Shown: positions 17,930 to 26,754 of the stretch, in pieces
Numbering within the stretch: the stretch's first letter is position 1
Layout of the letters: the number at the start of each line of letters is the position of its first letter
From: Hymenobacter properus
Lineage (GTDB): Bacteria > Bacteroidota > Bacteroidia > Cytophagales > Hymenobacteraceae
Length of the DNA: 64,000 bases
NCBI RefSeq assembly: GCF_015694735.1
Contig: NZ_JADQDP010000002.1
Location: forward strand, 434,001-498,000
Direction: 5' to 3'
Notes under the pieces: generated by a model
What the model was told of the DNA's origin: nothing
What the model saw: only the letters and a program-made list of their open reading frames with translations
Database searches by the model: none
Made by a program: the position numbers and the translations under genes

Positions 17930-18921
17930 TACCCGCGGCGCAGCACCTCGGCCGCTTCTTTGGCGAAGTAAGTCAGGATGGCATCGGCGCCGGCGCGCTT
18001 GATGCTCATCAGCACTTCCATCATGGTGCGCTCGCCATCCACCCATCCATTTTGGGCGGCGGCCTTAATCATAGCGTACTCACCGCTCACGTTGTAGGCC
18101 GTCACGGGCAGATGGGTGTGGTTTTTCACTTCCCGAATGATGTCCAGGTAGCTCAGCGCGGGCTTAATCATCACCATGTCGGCGCCCTCGGCCTCGTCCA
18201 GCGCCAGCTCACGCAGGGCCTCCAGGCGGTTGGCCGGGTTCATCTGGTAGCTTTTCTTGTCGCCCTTCTTGGGCGCCGACGACAGCGCATCCCGGAACGG
18301 CCCGTAAAACGCCGAAGCGTACTTGGCCGTGTAGCTCATGATGCTCACGTGCTGAAAGCCATTCTCGTCCAGCACCCGCCGAATCCAGGCCACGCGGCCG
18401 TCCATCATGTCGCTCGGCCCGATGATGTCGGCGCCGGCGCGGGCCTGGGCCAGGGCCATTTGGCCCAGCACTTCCAGGCTGGGGTCGTTGAGGATTTCGC
18501 CCGAGTCGGGGTCCACCACGCCGTCGTGCCCGTCGGAGCTGTAGGGGTCCATGGCCACATCGGTCATCAGCACCACCTTCGGGAACTGGCGCTTGATGTC
18601 GGCCACCGTTTTCAGGTAGAGTCCTTCGAGGTTGGTGCTTTCGCGGGCCATGGGGTCCTTCAGCACTTCGTTGATGTTGGGGAAGGGCGCGAAGGCTTTC
18701 ACGCCTAGCTCCACGCACTGCCCGATTTCGTCAATCACCCGGTCGGCCGTGAAGCGCATGATGCCGGGCATCGACTTAATTTCCTCGGTCTGGTTCTGGC
18801 CTTCGGTGATGAAGATGGGGTAGATAAAATCGTGGGCGGTGAGGCGGGTTTCCTGCACCATGTCGCGAATGACAGCGGACTTGCGGTTGCGGCGGGGGCG
18901 GTGGGTCGGGAGAAAAGACAC
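17929..18921 (-). CDS. hemB: Delta-aminolevulinic acid dehydratase (porphobilinogen synthase)
   Basis: 330 residues if started at the GTG at 18921 (protein MSFLPTHRPRRNRKS...), which gives the family's normal length. An ATG 90 bases upstream (19011) would add 30 residues with no family similarity and overlap the neighbour. The enzyme condenses two 5-aminolevulinate molecules to porphobilinogen, an early step of haem synthesis. Active-site lysines lie in SYTAKYASAFYGPF and in MIKPALSYLD (Lys253). The metal loop reads DVAMDPYSSDGHDG, with aspartates where zinc enzymes have cysteines. First gene of a coupled hemB-GNAT-DUF92 operon; hemF is 32 kb away. Confidence 0.96.
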   Translation of the reverse strand: MSFLPTHRPRRNRKSAVIRDMVQETRLTAHDFIYPIFITEGQNQTEEIKSMPGIMRFTADRVIDEIGQCVELGVKAFAPFPNINEVLKDPMARESTNLEGLYLKTVADIKRQFPKVVLMTDVAMDPYSSDGHDGVVDPDSGEILNDPSLEVLGQMALAQARAGADIIGPSDMMDGRVAWIRRVLDENGFQHVSIMSYTAKYASAFYGPFRDALSSAPKKGDKKSYQMNPANRLEALRELALDEAEGADMVMIKPALSYLDIIREVKNHTHLPVTAYNVSGEYAMIKAAAQNGWVDGERTMMEVLMSIKRAGADAILTYFAKEAAEVLRRG

Positions 18922-18985
18922 AGCGAATAGGATTGGTAAGACGGGTTGAAACAACCCCCGCAAAGGTAATGTTGGGCGGGCCCGG

Positions 18986-19792
18986 CTACCCGATACCACC
19001 GTAGGCTGCACCGGCTAGAAGGCACCCCCCGAAAAGAAGCCATAAAGCCAGCGTACCTAAGCTGACGCTTGGAAAGATGCTTAGAAGTCCCAGAATGATT
19101 CCGGCAAATATTCCCGTAATCATCATTAAACCGCCAATTATAAAAATAATTTGTCCGAGACTGGTATCGGAAACATCCTTTTGGGTAGGCTTCCGTGCCT
19201 TGTTGAGAATGATGAACTTAAGGCGATGCCGGGTTGGGCCAGAGTAGACGCTGGCCGAAGCGTGTTTATCAGGCCCAGCAAAGCCTCTGGCCCCGATGTA
19301 AGCGTCGACCAGATACATCAGCACCCCAACGCCCAAGCCCAACAAACCGCCAATTTTAATGCCTGATATTACCGCGGCCACACACAACGACACACCCAGC
19401 AAAAACATGATACCGCCCCAAGGCGGGTCATCAATCGAACGTTTGCGTTTAGGTTCGGAGGCCGCGACAGGCAGCGCGTGACGGTCGGCCTTGCCATGTG
19501 GCAGCAATTGCCCGCAACGCTTGACGACCCCAAAGCGGCTGCCATGCGGCGGCTGCCGTGTTGCGCGTTGCAATGCCGACAATGAAGAAGCTGCGGGAAC
19601 TGCCGGCAACAAAGGATTCCCAAAACAAGCCGTTTCGCTCGGCTGTGTGGCTACTGCAGTCTTGGGAGTTAACTCCGCGTCCTGATACAAAGCAACTGGT
19701 TGAAACCGAAAAGCCACCTGCTCGCTCCGGCACCCTGCGGCCCAGCATATTAAAATTAGGAGACCCCAACCCCCATTTCGTGCTCGTGCCAT
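18986..19792 (-). CDS. Putative lipoprotein with C-terminal membrane helices
   Basis: 268 residues. The N-terminus reads as a lipoprotein signal (LLILICWAAGCRSE, lipobox cysteine about 21). A disordered Ala/Pro/Ser-rich middle follows, then hydrophobic segments (about 127-160 and 213-265: IMFLLGVSLCVAAVISGIKIGGLLGLGVGVLMYLV; IIFIIGGLMMITGIFAGIILGLLSIF). It shares the start C-R/Q-S..FxFQP and the C-terminal hydrophobic architecture with the next gene upstream. Function unknown. Its 3' end overlaps only the unlikely extended hemB reading. Confidence 0.65.
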   Translation of the reverse strand: MARARNGGWGLLILICWAAGCRSEQVAFRFQPVALYQDAELTPKTAVATQPSETACFGNPLLPAVPAASSLSALQRATRQPPHGSRFGVVKRCGQLLPHGKADRHALPVAASEPKRKRSIDDPPWGGIMFLLGVSLCVAAVISGIKIGGLLGLGVGVLMYLVDAYIGARGFAGPDKHASASVYSGPTRHRLKFIILNKARKPTQKDVSDTSLGQIIFIIGGLMMITGIFAGIILGLLSIFPSVSLGTLALWLLFGGCLLAGAAYGGIG

Positions 19793-19829
19793 TGGAACAT
19801 TGTGATGAAAGACAATGGCCCAAGTTCAC

Positions 19830-19970
19830 TAGCTCACCGTAGGAAAGCCTAACGTAATTTTCAATTAGTCAGACTTTAAAATGAAATTATATTTGGCGAC
19901 AAATTACTGATTGATAAAATATTATAACAGTAATTATTCGATTTTATAAAACGGCGTGTTGCCACGCCTC
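19830..19970. other. AT-rich intergenic island
   Basis: A short stretch much richer in A/T than its surroundings, between two lipoprotein genes on the same strand. It probably contains the promoter of the 18986-19792 gene. I see no clean TAnnTTTG element, RNA gene or repeat in it. Confidence 0.5.
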
Positions 19971-20504
19971 TTACCGCCCAAACGGGTCGATGTACGCTAC
20001 CAGCACGGCCAGCGCCGCCAGCCCGCCCACAATTATCCAGCCCAGCGCGCCGCCACTCAGAATGAGCCCCACCGCGGCAATGGGCAGCGTTATCAAACCC
20101 AGCACTCCCAGCACCGTGGTACCCAGCCCGGCTTCAGCAGTAGCGTGGGGCCGCTGGAGCAGCGCGCGCCGCTGCAGCAACGGCGGGCGGACAGTTTTGG
20201 GCGCTAACGCCGCTTTTGCTACGACGGCAAGGCGGGCTGCAGCTCGCGGCCGCCGTGCCTTGCCTGATACCCGCGCCACAACAGGCGCGGCATCATCGGC
20301 CGCTGCCGTTGCTGCCATTACCACTGCACCATTAGGGACAGCAACGGCCGAAGCCGGCGCTACTACCGCCACTGCCCGGCCCGAGGCAGGCTGAAAAGCA
20401 AAGCCAGGCCGGCTGCTCTGGCAGCTACTCATCAAGCCGACAAGCAGCGCCACCACGGGCAGCAAACGGAAAGGAAAAAAACGAGCACGCGTAACAAGAG
20501 GCAT
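19971..20504 (-). CDS. Putative lipoprotein with C-terminal membrane helices (paralogue)
   Basis: 177 residues: lipoprotein signal with lipobox around VGLMSSC (Cys28), then CQSSRPGFAFQP resembling the neighbour's CRSEQVAFRFQP, an Ala-rich basic middle (KARRPRAAARLAVVAKAAL), and two hydrophobic helices (GLGTTVLGVLGLITLPIAAVG; GGALGWIIVGGLAALAVLVAYI). A lipid anchor combined with membrane-spanning C-terminal helices is unusual. Function unknown. Confidence 0.65.
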   Translation of the reverse strand: MPLVTRARFFPFRLLPVVALLVGLMSSCQSSRPGFAFQPASGRAVAVVAPASAVAVPNGAVVMAATAAADDAAPVVARVSGKARRPRAAARLAVVAKAALAPKTVRPPLLQRRALLQRPHATAEAGLGTTVLGVLGLITLPIAAVGLILSGGALGWIIVGGLAALAVLVAYIDPFGR

Positions 20505-20561
20505 AGCAGGAAGCCGAAAGTAGAATCTGAACTGTGCTCTACGAATATCCGGGAGTTTTCG

Positions 20562-21701
20562 CTATGCGCCGGCCAGCATTTCGGCGGCGCGCCAGCCGGT
20601 GCCCGCGCCCAGGGCCACCCCCATGCCATTGCAGCGCACGGCGGCCAGCACGCCCGGCTGCGCCCACGCAATGATGGGCGCCAGCGCCGGCCCGAAGCCC
20701 ATCACACCGCTCCACCGGTAGTCGATGCGCGGTTGCCGCCCGGGCAAAATAACTTCGTGCAGCAGGTTTTCAAGATAATGCTGCACGGTGGGCGTGAGGC
20801 CGGGCGCAGTGGTGGCTTCGGCCGCGAAGTCCAGGTTGCGCCCACCGCCGAGCAGTATGCGGTGGTCGGGCAGCTGGCGGAAGTAGGCGTAGCCGTGGTC
20901 GTAGTGGAAGGTGCCCGGCAGTTCCACGGCAGGCACTGGTTCCGTCACCAGCACCTGGCCCCGGCCAGGCATCACGGCGAGCTCCGGCAGCAGCTCAGTG
21001 GCAAAAGCGTTGGTTGCCAGCAGCACTTGGCTGGCTTCGACGGTCGCGCCGTTGGCAAGGTGCAGCGAGTGCCCGGCGGCCGAGGCTTCAATGATTTCTA
21101 CCCCGCTATTGGTAAGCACCGGCACATCAGCAGCCCACGCGCGGGCCAGCAGGCTGCGCATCATGCGCCCGGTATTGAGGCTGCCCTCGTGCTCGTTTTT
21201 GAGCAGCGTGCCCACGCCCGCAAAACCAAAATGGCCCGCCTCAGTACTCGCATCCCGAAAGGTGCGGGCTTGGCCCACCACCGGCGCCAGCAGGGCATTG
21301 AAATAATCAATTCGTTCGCGGCACTCCGCTGCTAGTGCTGATTCTTCGTGCCGAAACAACTCGTAACCACCCACTGGCCGGTAGTCCAGCGCGGCATCGC
21401 TCAGCAGCTCGCGCAACCGTTGCAGCCCTTCGAAACGGGCCGCCACCACGGCTTGCAGGTCGCCGCGCTTTTCCTGCTCCATCAACTCCGAAACCGACCC
21501 GAAACAGGCAAAGCCCGCATTCTTGGTCGAGGCCCCGCTGGGCAACGCGCCGCGTTCTAGCACCACCACCCGCCAAGTAGGCCGGCGCTGCTTCAGGTAA
21601 AGCGCCGCCGTGAGGCCCACCAGCCCTGCACCAACGATGGCCACGTCGGCCGGGCCGAAAAAGGACTGGTGCTCCCAGTAGGACAGGTTTGTGTTAAACA
21701 T
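20562..21701 (-). CDS. FAD-dependent oxidoreductase (DAO/glycine-oxidase family)
   Basis: 379 residues. The N-terminal dinucleotide fold is VAIVGAGLVGLTAALYLKQRRP, with VVVLERG ending the ADP-binding strand. PSGASTKNAGFACFGS is typical of deaminating amine or amino-acid oxidases of the DAO family. The C-terminal part (RILLGGGRNLDF...MGFGPALAPIIAW...RCNGMGVALGAGTGWRAAEML) closes the FAD domain. It likely oxidises a secondary or primary amine, releasing imine and H2O2 or passing electrons on. Its neighbour ornithine aminotransferase hints at amino-acid catabolism, but the two genes are separated by a large palindrome. Confidence 0.88.
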   Translation of the reverse strand: MFNTNLSYWEHQSFFGPADVAIVGAGLVGLTAALYLKQRRPTWRVVVLERGALPSGASTKNAGFACFGSVSELMEQEKRGDLQAVVAARFEGLQRLRELLSDAALDYRPVGGYELFRHEESALAAECRERIDYFNALLAPVVGQARTFRDASTEAGHFGFAGVGTLLKNEHEGSLNTGRMMRSLLARAWAADVPVLTNSGVEIIEASAAGHSLHLANGATVEASQVLLATNAFATELLPELAVMPGRGQVLVTEPVPAVELPGTFHYDHGYAYFRQLPDHRILLGGGRNLDFAAEATTAPGLTPTVQHYLENLLHEVILPGRQPRIDYRWSGVMGFGPALAPIIAWAQPGVLAAVRCNGMGVALGAGTGWRAAEMLAGA

Positions 21702-21713
21702 GGGAGAAATCTA

Positions 21714-21798
21714 TCATCCAGAGCGCAGCGAAGGACCTTCTCACGATGAAATGAATTTTGTTCTTTCGTGAGAAGGTCCTTCGCTGCGCTCTGGATGA
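21714..21798. repeat. Dispersed palindromic repeat, family C
   Basis: Perfect 33-bp arms (TCATCCAGAGCGCAGCGAAG..., 21714-21746 and 21766-21798) around 19 nt, between the FAD oxidoreductase and rocD. The same core AGCGCAGCGAAGGACCTTCT occurs at 47810-47902. Confidence 0.92.
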
Positions 21799-21808
21799 CG
21801 GAGAGCCA

Positions 21809-23062
21809 TCAAAACGCAAGAATCACCTCTTCAATCACGTCGCAGGCCGCGTGCAACTGCTCCTCCGTAATCACCAGCGGCGGGGCGAAGCGGATGATGT
21901 CGCCGTGCGTGGGCTTGGCCAGCACGCCGCGCTCCATCAGGCTCACGCACACGTCCCAGGCCGTGCGGCCGTCGTCGGTGGGGTTGATGACAACGGCATT
22001 CAATAGGCCTTTGCCGCGCACCAAGTCCACCACTTCGGGGCGCTTGGCTTGCACCTGGCGCATCCGCTCGCGGAAAATCTCGCCCAGCCGGAAGGCGTTA
22101 TCCGTCAGTTTTTCATCCTTAATGACGTCGAGCGCGGCGCGCATCACGGCGCAGGCCAGCGGGTTGCCACCAAAGGTAGAGCCGTGCTGCCCGGGCTGAA
22201 TAGTGAGCATGATAATGTCATTGGCCAGCACCGCCGACACCGGCAGCACGCCCCCGCTCAGGGCCTTGCCTAGGATGAGAATATCCGGGTCCACGCCTTC
22301 GTAGTCGCAGGCCAGCATGCGGCCCGTGCGGCCCAGCCCGGTCTGGATTTCATCGGCAATGAACAGCACGTTGTGCGCCTGGCAAATGGCCGCGGCCTTC
22401 TTCAAATACCCCTCCGACGGCACCATTACACCCGCTTCGCCCTGAATAGGCTCCACCATAAAGGCACACACGTGCGGCTCCCGCACGGCTTCCTCCAGCG
22501 CCTCTAGGTCGTCGTAGGGCACCACTTGGTAGCCCGGCATGTAGGGCCCGAAGCCGTGGGTGCTGTCCCCGTCGGTGCTGAAGGAGATGATGCCCGTGGT
22601 GCGCCCGTGGAAGTTGTGCTCTGCCACAATGATGCGGGCCGTGTTTGGCGCGATGCCTTTTTCCTGGTAGCCCCACTTGCGGGCCAGCTTCAGGGCGGTT
22701 TCCACGGCTTCAGCCCCGGAGTTCATCAACAAAGCTTTGTCGTAGCCAAACAGCTCGCATAGCTGCTTCTCGGCCTCACCCAGCTGGTCGTTAAAAAACG
22801 CCCGCGACGTGAGCGTGAGCTGCTGCGCCTGCTTAGTGAGCGCCCCAATGATGTGCGGGTGGCAGTGCCCTTGGTTCACGGCCGAGTAGGCCGAGAGAAA
22901 ATCGTAGTACTGCTTGCCATCTACATCCCACAGCAGCGGGCCTTCGCCGCGGCTCAGCACCACGGGCAGCGGGTGGTAGTTGTGGGCGCCGTACCGGTCT
23001 TCGAGCTGCATGAGCTGCTCGGCGCGGCGGCTGGTGGCGGTGGGGGAGGAGGTCGAATTCAT
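21809..23062 (-). CDS. rocD: Ornithine--oxo-acid aminotransferase
   Basis: 417 residues, class III PLP aminotransferase. It moves the delta-amino group of ornithine to 2-oxoglutarate, giving glutamate semialdehyde (arginine/ornithine catabolism and proline synthesis). [19 protein letters not shown] at the start is diagnostic of ornithine aminotransferase. [41 protein letters not shown] and LGKALSGG (PLP lysine K266) are all present, as is [15 protein letters not shown] cytoplasmic dimer is expected. Confidence 0.96.
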   Translation of the reverse strand: MNSTSSPTATSRRAEQLMQLEDRYGAHNYHPLPVVLSRGEGPLLWDVDGKQYYDFLSAYSAVNQGHCHPHIIGALTKQAQQLTLTSRAFFNDQLGEAEKQLCELFGYDKALLMNSGAEAVETALKLARKWGYQEKGIAPNTARIIVAEHNFHGRTTGIISFSTDGDSTHGFGPYMPGYQVVPYDDLEALEEAVREPHVCAFMVEPIQGEAGVMVPSEGYLKKAAAICQAHNVLFIADEIQTGLGRTGRMLACDYEGVDPDILILGKALSGGVLPVSAVLANDIIMLTIQPGQHGSTFGGNPLACAVMRAALDVIKDEKLTDNAFRLGEIFRERMRQVQAKRPEVVDLVRGKGLLNAVVINPTDDGRTAWDVCVSLMERGVLAKPTHGDIIRFAPPLVITEEQLHAACDVIEEVILAF

Positions 23063-23128
23063 AAGGCAGGTGGGAAAATGGGTGAGCCCACGAAACTACG
23101 ATTTTCCCGCCCGCCGGGTGGCGTTTGC

Positions 23129-23635
23129 CTACCGAAACGGTAGGCTTTCCATCTGCTTCGACGTGTCGATGTAGCGGCCCACGTAGTTGCCTTCTTCGCG
23201 GCCACTGGCGCGCAGCAGCGTCCAGTCCACCACCGCCGTTTCGGGGAAGCTCACGGGAGTAGGCTCGGCTTTCACAGCTGCGTCGGCCGGCGGCAGCAGT
23301 AGGGCTTGCACCGTGTTGCCGTGCCAGCCCAGCACCCGCGCCGACGCCTGCCGGAAGCTGGTGTCCGTGGCAATCACCCGCACCGACAGCAGAAACTGGT
23401 CGCCGCTGGGTAGGCCCGCCAAAAACTTCTTTTTCGCCTGCGGCAACGTCCGCAACGCCTCGCGCATGGGGTCGGCCAGCGCAGCCTCCTCGCGCGTGAG
23501 GGCCGGGCGCACGCCCGCCGGGGCGGTATCGGCCGTGAGCACCACCGGCGCCGGGCCCTGGGCAATGGTAGGCAGCGCCAATAACAAGGCTGCCCCGGCC
23601 AGCAGCGGCCGCGCGAAGGAAGTAGACGTTTTCAT
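23129..23635 (-). CDS. Secreted protein, possibly DUF2314-like
   Basis: 168 residues with a signal peptide (MKTSTSFARPLLAGAALLLALPTIAQ). The mature part has a helix with DPMREALRTLPQAKKKFLAGLP, a beta-rich middle, and ends VVDWTLLRASGREEGNYVGR. The layout DPM..A...L..F...LP ... DW......G...GNY..R resembles DUF2314. The match is by eye and moderate. Periplasmic, function unknown. Lies just downstream of rocD's promoter side on the opposite edge, on the same strand. Confidence 0.6.
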   Translation of the reverse strand: MKTSTSFARPLLAGAALLLALPTIAQGPAPVVLTADTAPAGVRPALTREEAALADPMREALRTLPQAKKKFLAGLPSGDQFLLSVRVIATDTSFRQASARVLGWHGNTVQALLLPPADAAVKAEPTPVSFPETAVVDWTLLRASGREEGNYVGRYIDTSKQMESLPFR

Positions 23636-23714
23636 AGAACGAATGTGCGGATTGCGAGAACAATATACGGCTTACCGCCCATTCAACGTACCGAGTCTTA
23701 ACTTTGATTCGCCC

Positions 23715-23897
23715 ATGCCTCCCGTCCAACCCCAGCCGCTCCAACCCGGCGATTTCTACTACACGCCCGAGGGCTACCTCGTTTTCACGGAGCAATATCA
23801 CCTTCGGCGGGGTTCCTGCTGCGGCAGCGGCTGCCGCCACTGTCCCTGGAAATTTCGGCCCAAAAACAACCCTGCGGGCCCTTCCGGTCAGAAATAA
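23715..23897 (+). CDS. DUF5522 family small cysteine-rich protein
   Basis: 60 residues from the ATG at 23715; a much longer open frame upstream is antisense to the previous gene and not real. PGDFYYTPEGYLVFTEQYHL followed by RGSCCGSGCRHCPW: the C-C-x2-C-x2-C pattern is the hallmark of DUF5522 proteins, probably a small zinc or iron-sulfur knuckle. It lies 84 bp before rpmB on the same strand. Confidence 0.85.
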   Translation: MPPVQPQPLQPGDFYYTPEGYLVFTEQYHLRRGSCCGSGCRHCPWKFRPKNNPAGPSGQK

Positions 23898-23906
23898 GCA
23901 GGGGTG

Positions 23907-23938
23907 TTTGGTGAATGCCAGACTTTTGCCGATATTTG
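23907..23938 (+). promoter_or_regulatory. Candidate rpmB promoter
   Basis: TTTG (23907-23910) and GATATTTG (23931-23938, one change from TAnnTTTG) with a 20-bp spacer, 43 bp before the rpmB start. The match to the Bacteroidota housekeeping promoter is good but not perfect. Confidence 0.5.
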
Positions 23939-23981
23939 CGGCCCGTTTCCCTGCTTAGTAACTAATTAACCCTCCGATATC

Positions 23982-24221
23982 ATGGCCCGTGTTTGTGATT
24001 TGACCGGCAAGCGTACCCGCGTTGGTAACAACGTTTCGCACGCTAACAACAAGACCAAGCGCAAGTTCTACCCGAACCTGCAGAAAAAGCGCTTCTACGT
24101 GCCCGAGCAAGACGCCTGGGTAACGCTGAAAGTGGCTACCTCCACCATCCGCACCATCAACAAGAACGGCATCATGGCCACCTTGAAGAAGGCCAAGGAG
24201 CAGGGCTTCATCGTTTACTAG
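23982..24221 (+). CDS. rpmB: 50S ribosomal protein L28
   Basis: 79 residues, the length usual for Bacteroidota L28. Starts [29 protein letters not shown], the canonical L28 N-terminus, and ends [20 protein letters not shown]. Structural protein of the large ribosomal subunit. In most relatives it sits directly before rpmG; here a secreted M24 peptidase gene of 1.7 kb intervenes, and a strong hairpin follows rpmB. Confidence 0.98.
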   Translation: MARVCDLTGKRTRVGNNVSHANNKTKRKFYPNLQKKRFYVPEQDAWVTLKVATSTIRTINKNGIMATLKKAKEQGFIVY

Positions 24222-24312
24222 ATTTTAGCATCAGGTAGGGGTCGTAAGCAATAAGATGTAGCCGCGATGGCACCAGGTCTTTCTGCTTAATACTTTTTAC
24301 TGACTACTCCAT

Positions 24313-24369
24313 AAAGCCAGCGCCGCTGCGGTTGTCTCTCAGGCAACCGCAGCGGCGCTGGCTTTGTCT
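24313..24369 (+). terminator. Long hairpin terminator after rpmB
   Basis: Perfect 22-bp arms (24313-24334 and 24344-24365, beginning AAAGCCAGCGCCGCTGCGG) around a 9-nt loop. The T-run is short (TTT). It ends the rpmB transcript before the peptidase gene. Confidence 0.8.
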
Positions 24370-24414
24370 ATTGGCGGCTAACTTGCATTATCACCTTCTT
24401 ACCAGCTGGTTGCT

Positions 24415-26115
24415 ATGCTACTATCGCTTTACCCTCGTTTCCGGACGTCACGGCCATGGCAGCACGTTGCGCAGCTGGCGCTGGCCGGATGGCTGGGAAT
24501 GACCAGCCTTAACGCTTCGGCCCAAGCGCCCACGTCCATTCCCGAGCCGCTGGTTGACAACCCCGCGCCCGCCCGGCCCACCGATTTCCTGACGCCGGCC
24601 TTTCACAAGCAGCGCCGTGAGCTACTGCGGGCCCAGATGCCCGCCAATAGCGTGGCCGTCGTTTTCGCCGCGCCCGTGCGCAACCGGGCCAACGACGTGA
24701 ACTACGTCTACCACCAAAACCCCGATTTTTACTACCTCACCGGCTACGAGGAGCCCGACGCCGTGCTGCTGCTCTTCAAGGAGCCGCGCACCGTGGGCGG
24801 CCAGCCGGGCATCACCGAGGCCCTCTTCACCCAGCCCCGCAACCCCGCCCGCGAGCAGTGGACCGGCCGCCGCCTGGGCGCCGCCGGGGCCAAAGGCCAA
24901 CTCCGGTTACAGTTCGCTGCCGACAACAAAGACTTTGAAGCTGCCGGCATCAAGTGGGGAGATTTCGATAAGGTGTTGTTCGACAACCTGCCCACCGATG
25001 CGCGCGACGATGCGCGCAACCCTGCTGACCTTTACAGCCTGGTAAATACTTTCCGCCAGCAGGCCGGCCTGACCACCAACTACAACCCCGCCGTCTCGGA
25101 GGCTGAAAACATGACCCGCCGCTACGGCCTGCTCGATGGCAAGGGTGCCAACGGGTTCATCAGCCAAGCCATCAAGGACAATCCGGCGCTGGGTACCTCG
25201 GCGCTGCTGAAAGCTTTCCTGGCCGCGCCCAATGATGCCGCCCGCAAAGCCGCCATCGAAGCGCACCCACCCGGCCGGCTCGACGACGCCACGCTGGGCG
25301 AAAAGCTCGACGGCTTGCGCGCCATCAAAACGCCCGAGGAACTGGCCCTACTGCGCCGGGCCATCCGCATCAGCGCGCAGGGCCAGCGCGAGGTGCTGAA
25401 GCTGCTGCGCCCCGACATGGGCGAGATGGAGGTGCAGGGCCTGCACGAATACGTGTACCGCCGCTACGGCGCCGAGTTTCAGGGCTACCCCAGCATTGTG
25501 GGCGGCGGGGCCAACGGCTGCATTCTGCACTACGAAACCAACGACCGCCAGCGCCTCGACAACGACCTCGTGCTCATGGACTGCGGCGCCGAGTACCACG
25601 GCTACTCAGCCGACGTAACGCGCACCGCGCCACCCTCCGGCACGTTCAGCCCCGCCCAGCGCCAGATTTACGAACTGGTGCTGGCCGCTCAGGAGGCCGG
25701 CTTTGCCGCCTGCAAGCCCGGCGCCGAGTTCAATGCCCCCAGCAAAGCCACCCAGGAAGTGGTGGCCAATGGCTTGGTGAAGCTTGGTATCATCAAAAAG
25801 AAAGAGGATTTCCGCCGCTACTACCCGCACGGCGCCAGCCATTACCTTGGCCTCGACGTGCACGACCGGGGCCGCTACGGCCCCCTGCAGGCCGGCAACG
25901 TCATCACCGTGGAGCCCGGCATCTACATCCCCGCCGGCTCGCCCTGCGACCCCAAGTGGTGGAACATCGGCGTCCGCATCGAAGACGACGCGCTGATTAC
26001 GCCCACCGGCTACGATAATTTATCGGCCGAAGCGCCACGTACGGTGGCCGACATCGAAAAGCTCATGGCCGAACCCAGCGCCTTAGAAGGCTTCAAACTG
26101 CCGGAGTTGAAGTAA
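24415..26115 (+). CDS. Secreted Xaa-Pro aminopeptidase-type M24 peptidase
   Basis: 566 residues, aminopeptidase P family; removes an N-terminal residue next to proline. A signal-like N-terminus (about 1-37, ending NASAQA) suggests periplasmic location, unlike cytoplasmic PepP. The N-terminal creatinase-like domain includes NDVNYVYHQNPDFYYLTGYEEPDAVLLL. The pita-bread domain shows the five metal ligands by motif: DCGAEYHGYSADVTRT (two Asp), HGASHYLGLDVHD (His), VEPGIYIP (Glu) and GVRIEDD (Glu). It interrupts the L28/L33 cluster. Confidence 0.94.
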   Translation: MLLSLYPRFRTSRPWQHVAQLALAGWLGMTSLNASAQAPTSIPEPLVDNPAPARPTDFLTPAFHKQRRELLRAQMPANSVAVVFAAPVRNRANDVNYVYHQNPDFYYLTGYEEPDAVLLLFKEPRTVGGQPGITEALFTQPRNPAREQWTGRRLGAAGAKGQLRLQFAADNKDFEAAGIKWGDFDKVLFDNLPTDARDDARNPADLYSLVNTFRQQAGLTTNYNPAVSEAENMTRRYGLLDGKGANGFISQAIKDNPALGTSALLKAFLAAPNDAARKAAIEAHPPGRLDDATLGEKLDGLRAIKTPEELALLRRAIRISAQGQREVLKLLRPDMGEMEVQGLHEYVYRRYGAEFQGYPSIVGGGANGCILHYETNDRQRLDNDLVLMDCGAEYHGYSADVTRTAPPSGTFSPAQRQIYELVLAAQEAGFAACKPGAEFNAPSKATQEVVANGLVKLGIIKKKEDFRRYYPHGASHYLGLDVHDRGRYGPLQAGNVITVEPGIYIPAGSPCDPKWWNIGVRIEDDALITPTGYDNLSAEAPRTVADIEKLMAEPSALEGFKLPELK

Positions 26116-26152
26116 GGCAGAGCCATTGTTTTACACGATGTTGACTTGACCC

Positions 26153-26183
26153 TTTGTGATTTCCAAAAATCCACGTACCTTTG
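26153..26183 (+). promoter_or_regulatory. Promoter of rpmG operon
   Basis: TTTG (26153-26156) and a perfect TAccTTTG (26176-26183) with a 19-bp spacer, the consensus Bacteroidota sigma-A promoter. About 37 bp lie between the -7 element and the rpmG start. Confidence 0.85.
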
Positions 26184-26219
26184 CAGTCCTAAAAATTAAA
26201 ATCATACACCCCCGTCGAG

Positions 26220-26402
26220 ATGGCCAAGAAAGGAAACCGGGTGCAGGTTATCATGGAATGCACCGAGCATAAAAACTCGGGGATGCCGGGCACCTCGCGC
26301 TACGTCACCACCAAGAACCGCAAGAATACGCCTGAGCGCATCGAGTTGAAGAAATTCAACCCCATCCTCAAGAAAATGACCGTTCACAAGGAAATTAAAT
26401 AA
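26220..26402 (+). CDS. rpmG: 50S ribosomal protein L33
   Basis: 60 residues. [45 protein letters not shown] is the L33 core. The zinc ligand cysteines of the C+ form are missing (ECTEH and no CxxC pairs), so this is the zinc-independent C- type. Followed 8 bp later by the DUF4295 gene. Confidence 0.97.
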   Translation: MAKKGNRVQVIMECTEHKNSGMPGTSRYVTTKNRKNTPERIELKKFNPILKKMTVHKEIK

Positions 26403-26410
26403 CCTGAACA

Positions 26411-26575
26411 ATGGCTAAGAAAGTAGTTGCTACGCTGAAAACCACCGAGAACGCCAAGAACTGGGCGAAGGTGATTCGGGCCGTGAAATCGGAGAAAACC
26501 GGTGCCTACACTTTCCGCGAGGAAATGGTGCTGCTCGACAAAGTACAGGAATACCTGGCCACCGGCAACAAGTAA
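26411..26575 (+). CDS. DUF4295 family small ribosome-cluster protein
   Basis: 54 residues, lysine-rich: starts MAKKVVATLKT, contains NWAKVIRAVKSEKTGAYTFRE and ends VQEYLATGNK. Members are almost confined to Bacteroidota and always lie between rpmG and ftsY. The basic composition and conserved place suggest a ribosome-associated protein; no function has been shown to my knowledge. Co-transcribed with rpmG; a terminator follows. Confidence 0.93.
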   Translation: MAKKVVATLKTTENAKNWAKVIRAVKSEKTGAYTFREEMVLLDKVQEYLATGNK

Positions 26576-26606
26576 TTGTTGGCCGCTGCGGCTTCGTTAA
26601 AAGAGT

Positions 26607-26638
26607 AAAAAGTCCCACCTTCGTGGGACTTTTTGCAG
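26607..26638 (+). terminator. Terminator after DUF4295 gene
   Basis: 12-bp perfect stem (AAAAAGTCCCAC / GTGGGACTTTTT, arms 26607-26618 and 26623-26634) with loop CTTC and a T-run: a classic Rho-independent terminator. Confidence 0.92.
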
Positions 26639-26754
26639 TTTAAGGGGGTAGGAGGGAAGGAGTTTATGAGGGAATTGGCGGCGCAGCCGCACGGCTTTGG
26701 CAACCCTTTATACCTCCTCGAATCACGCCCTCATACCCTCATACCCTTCCCCTC

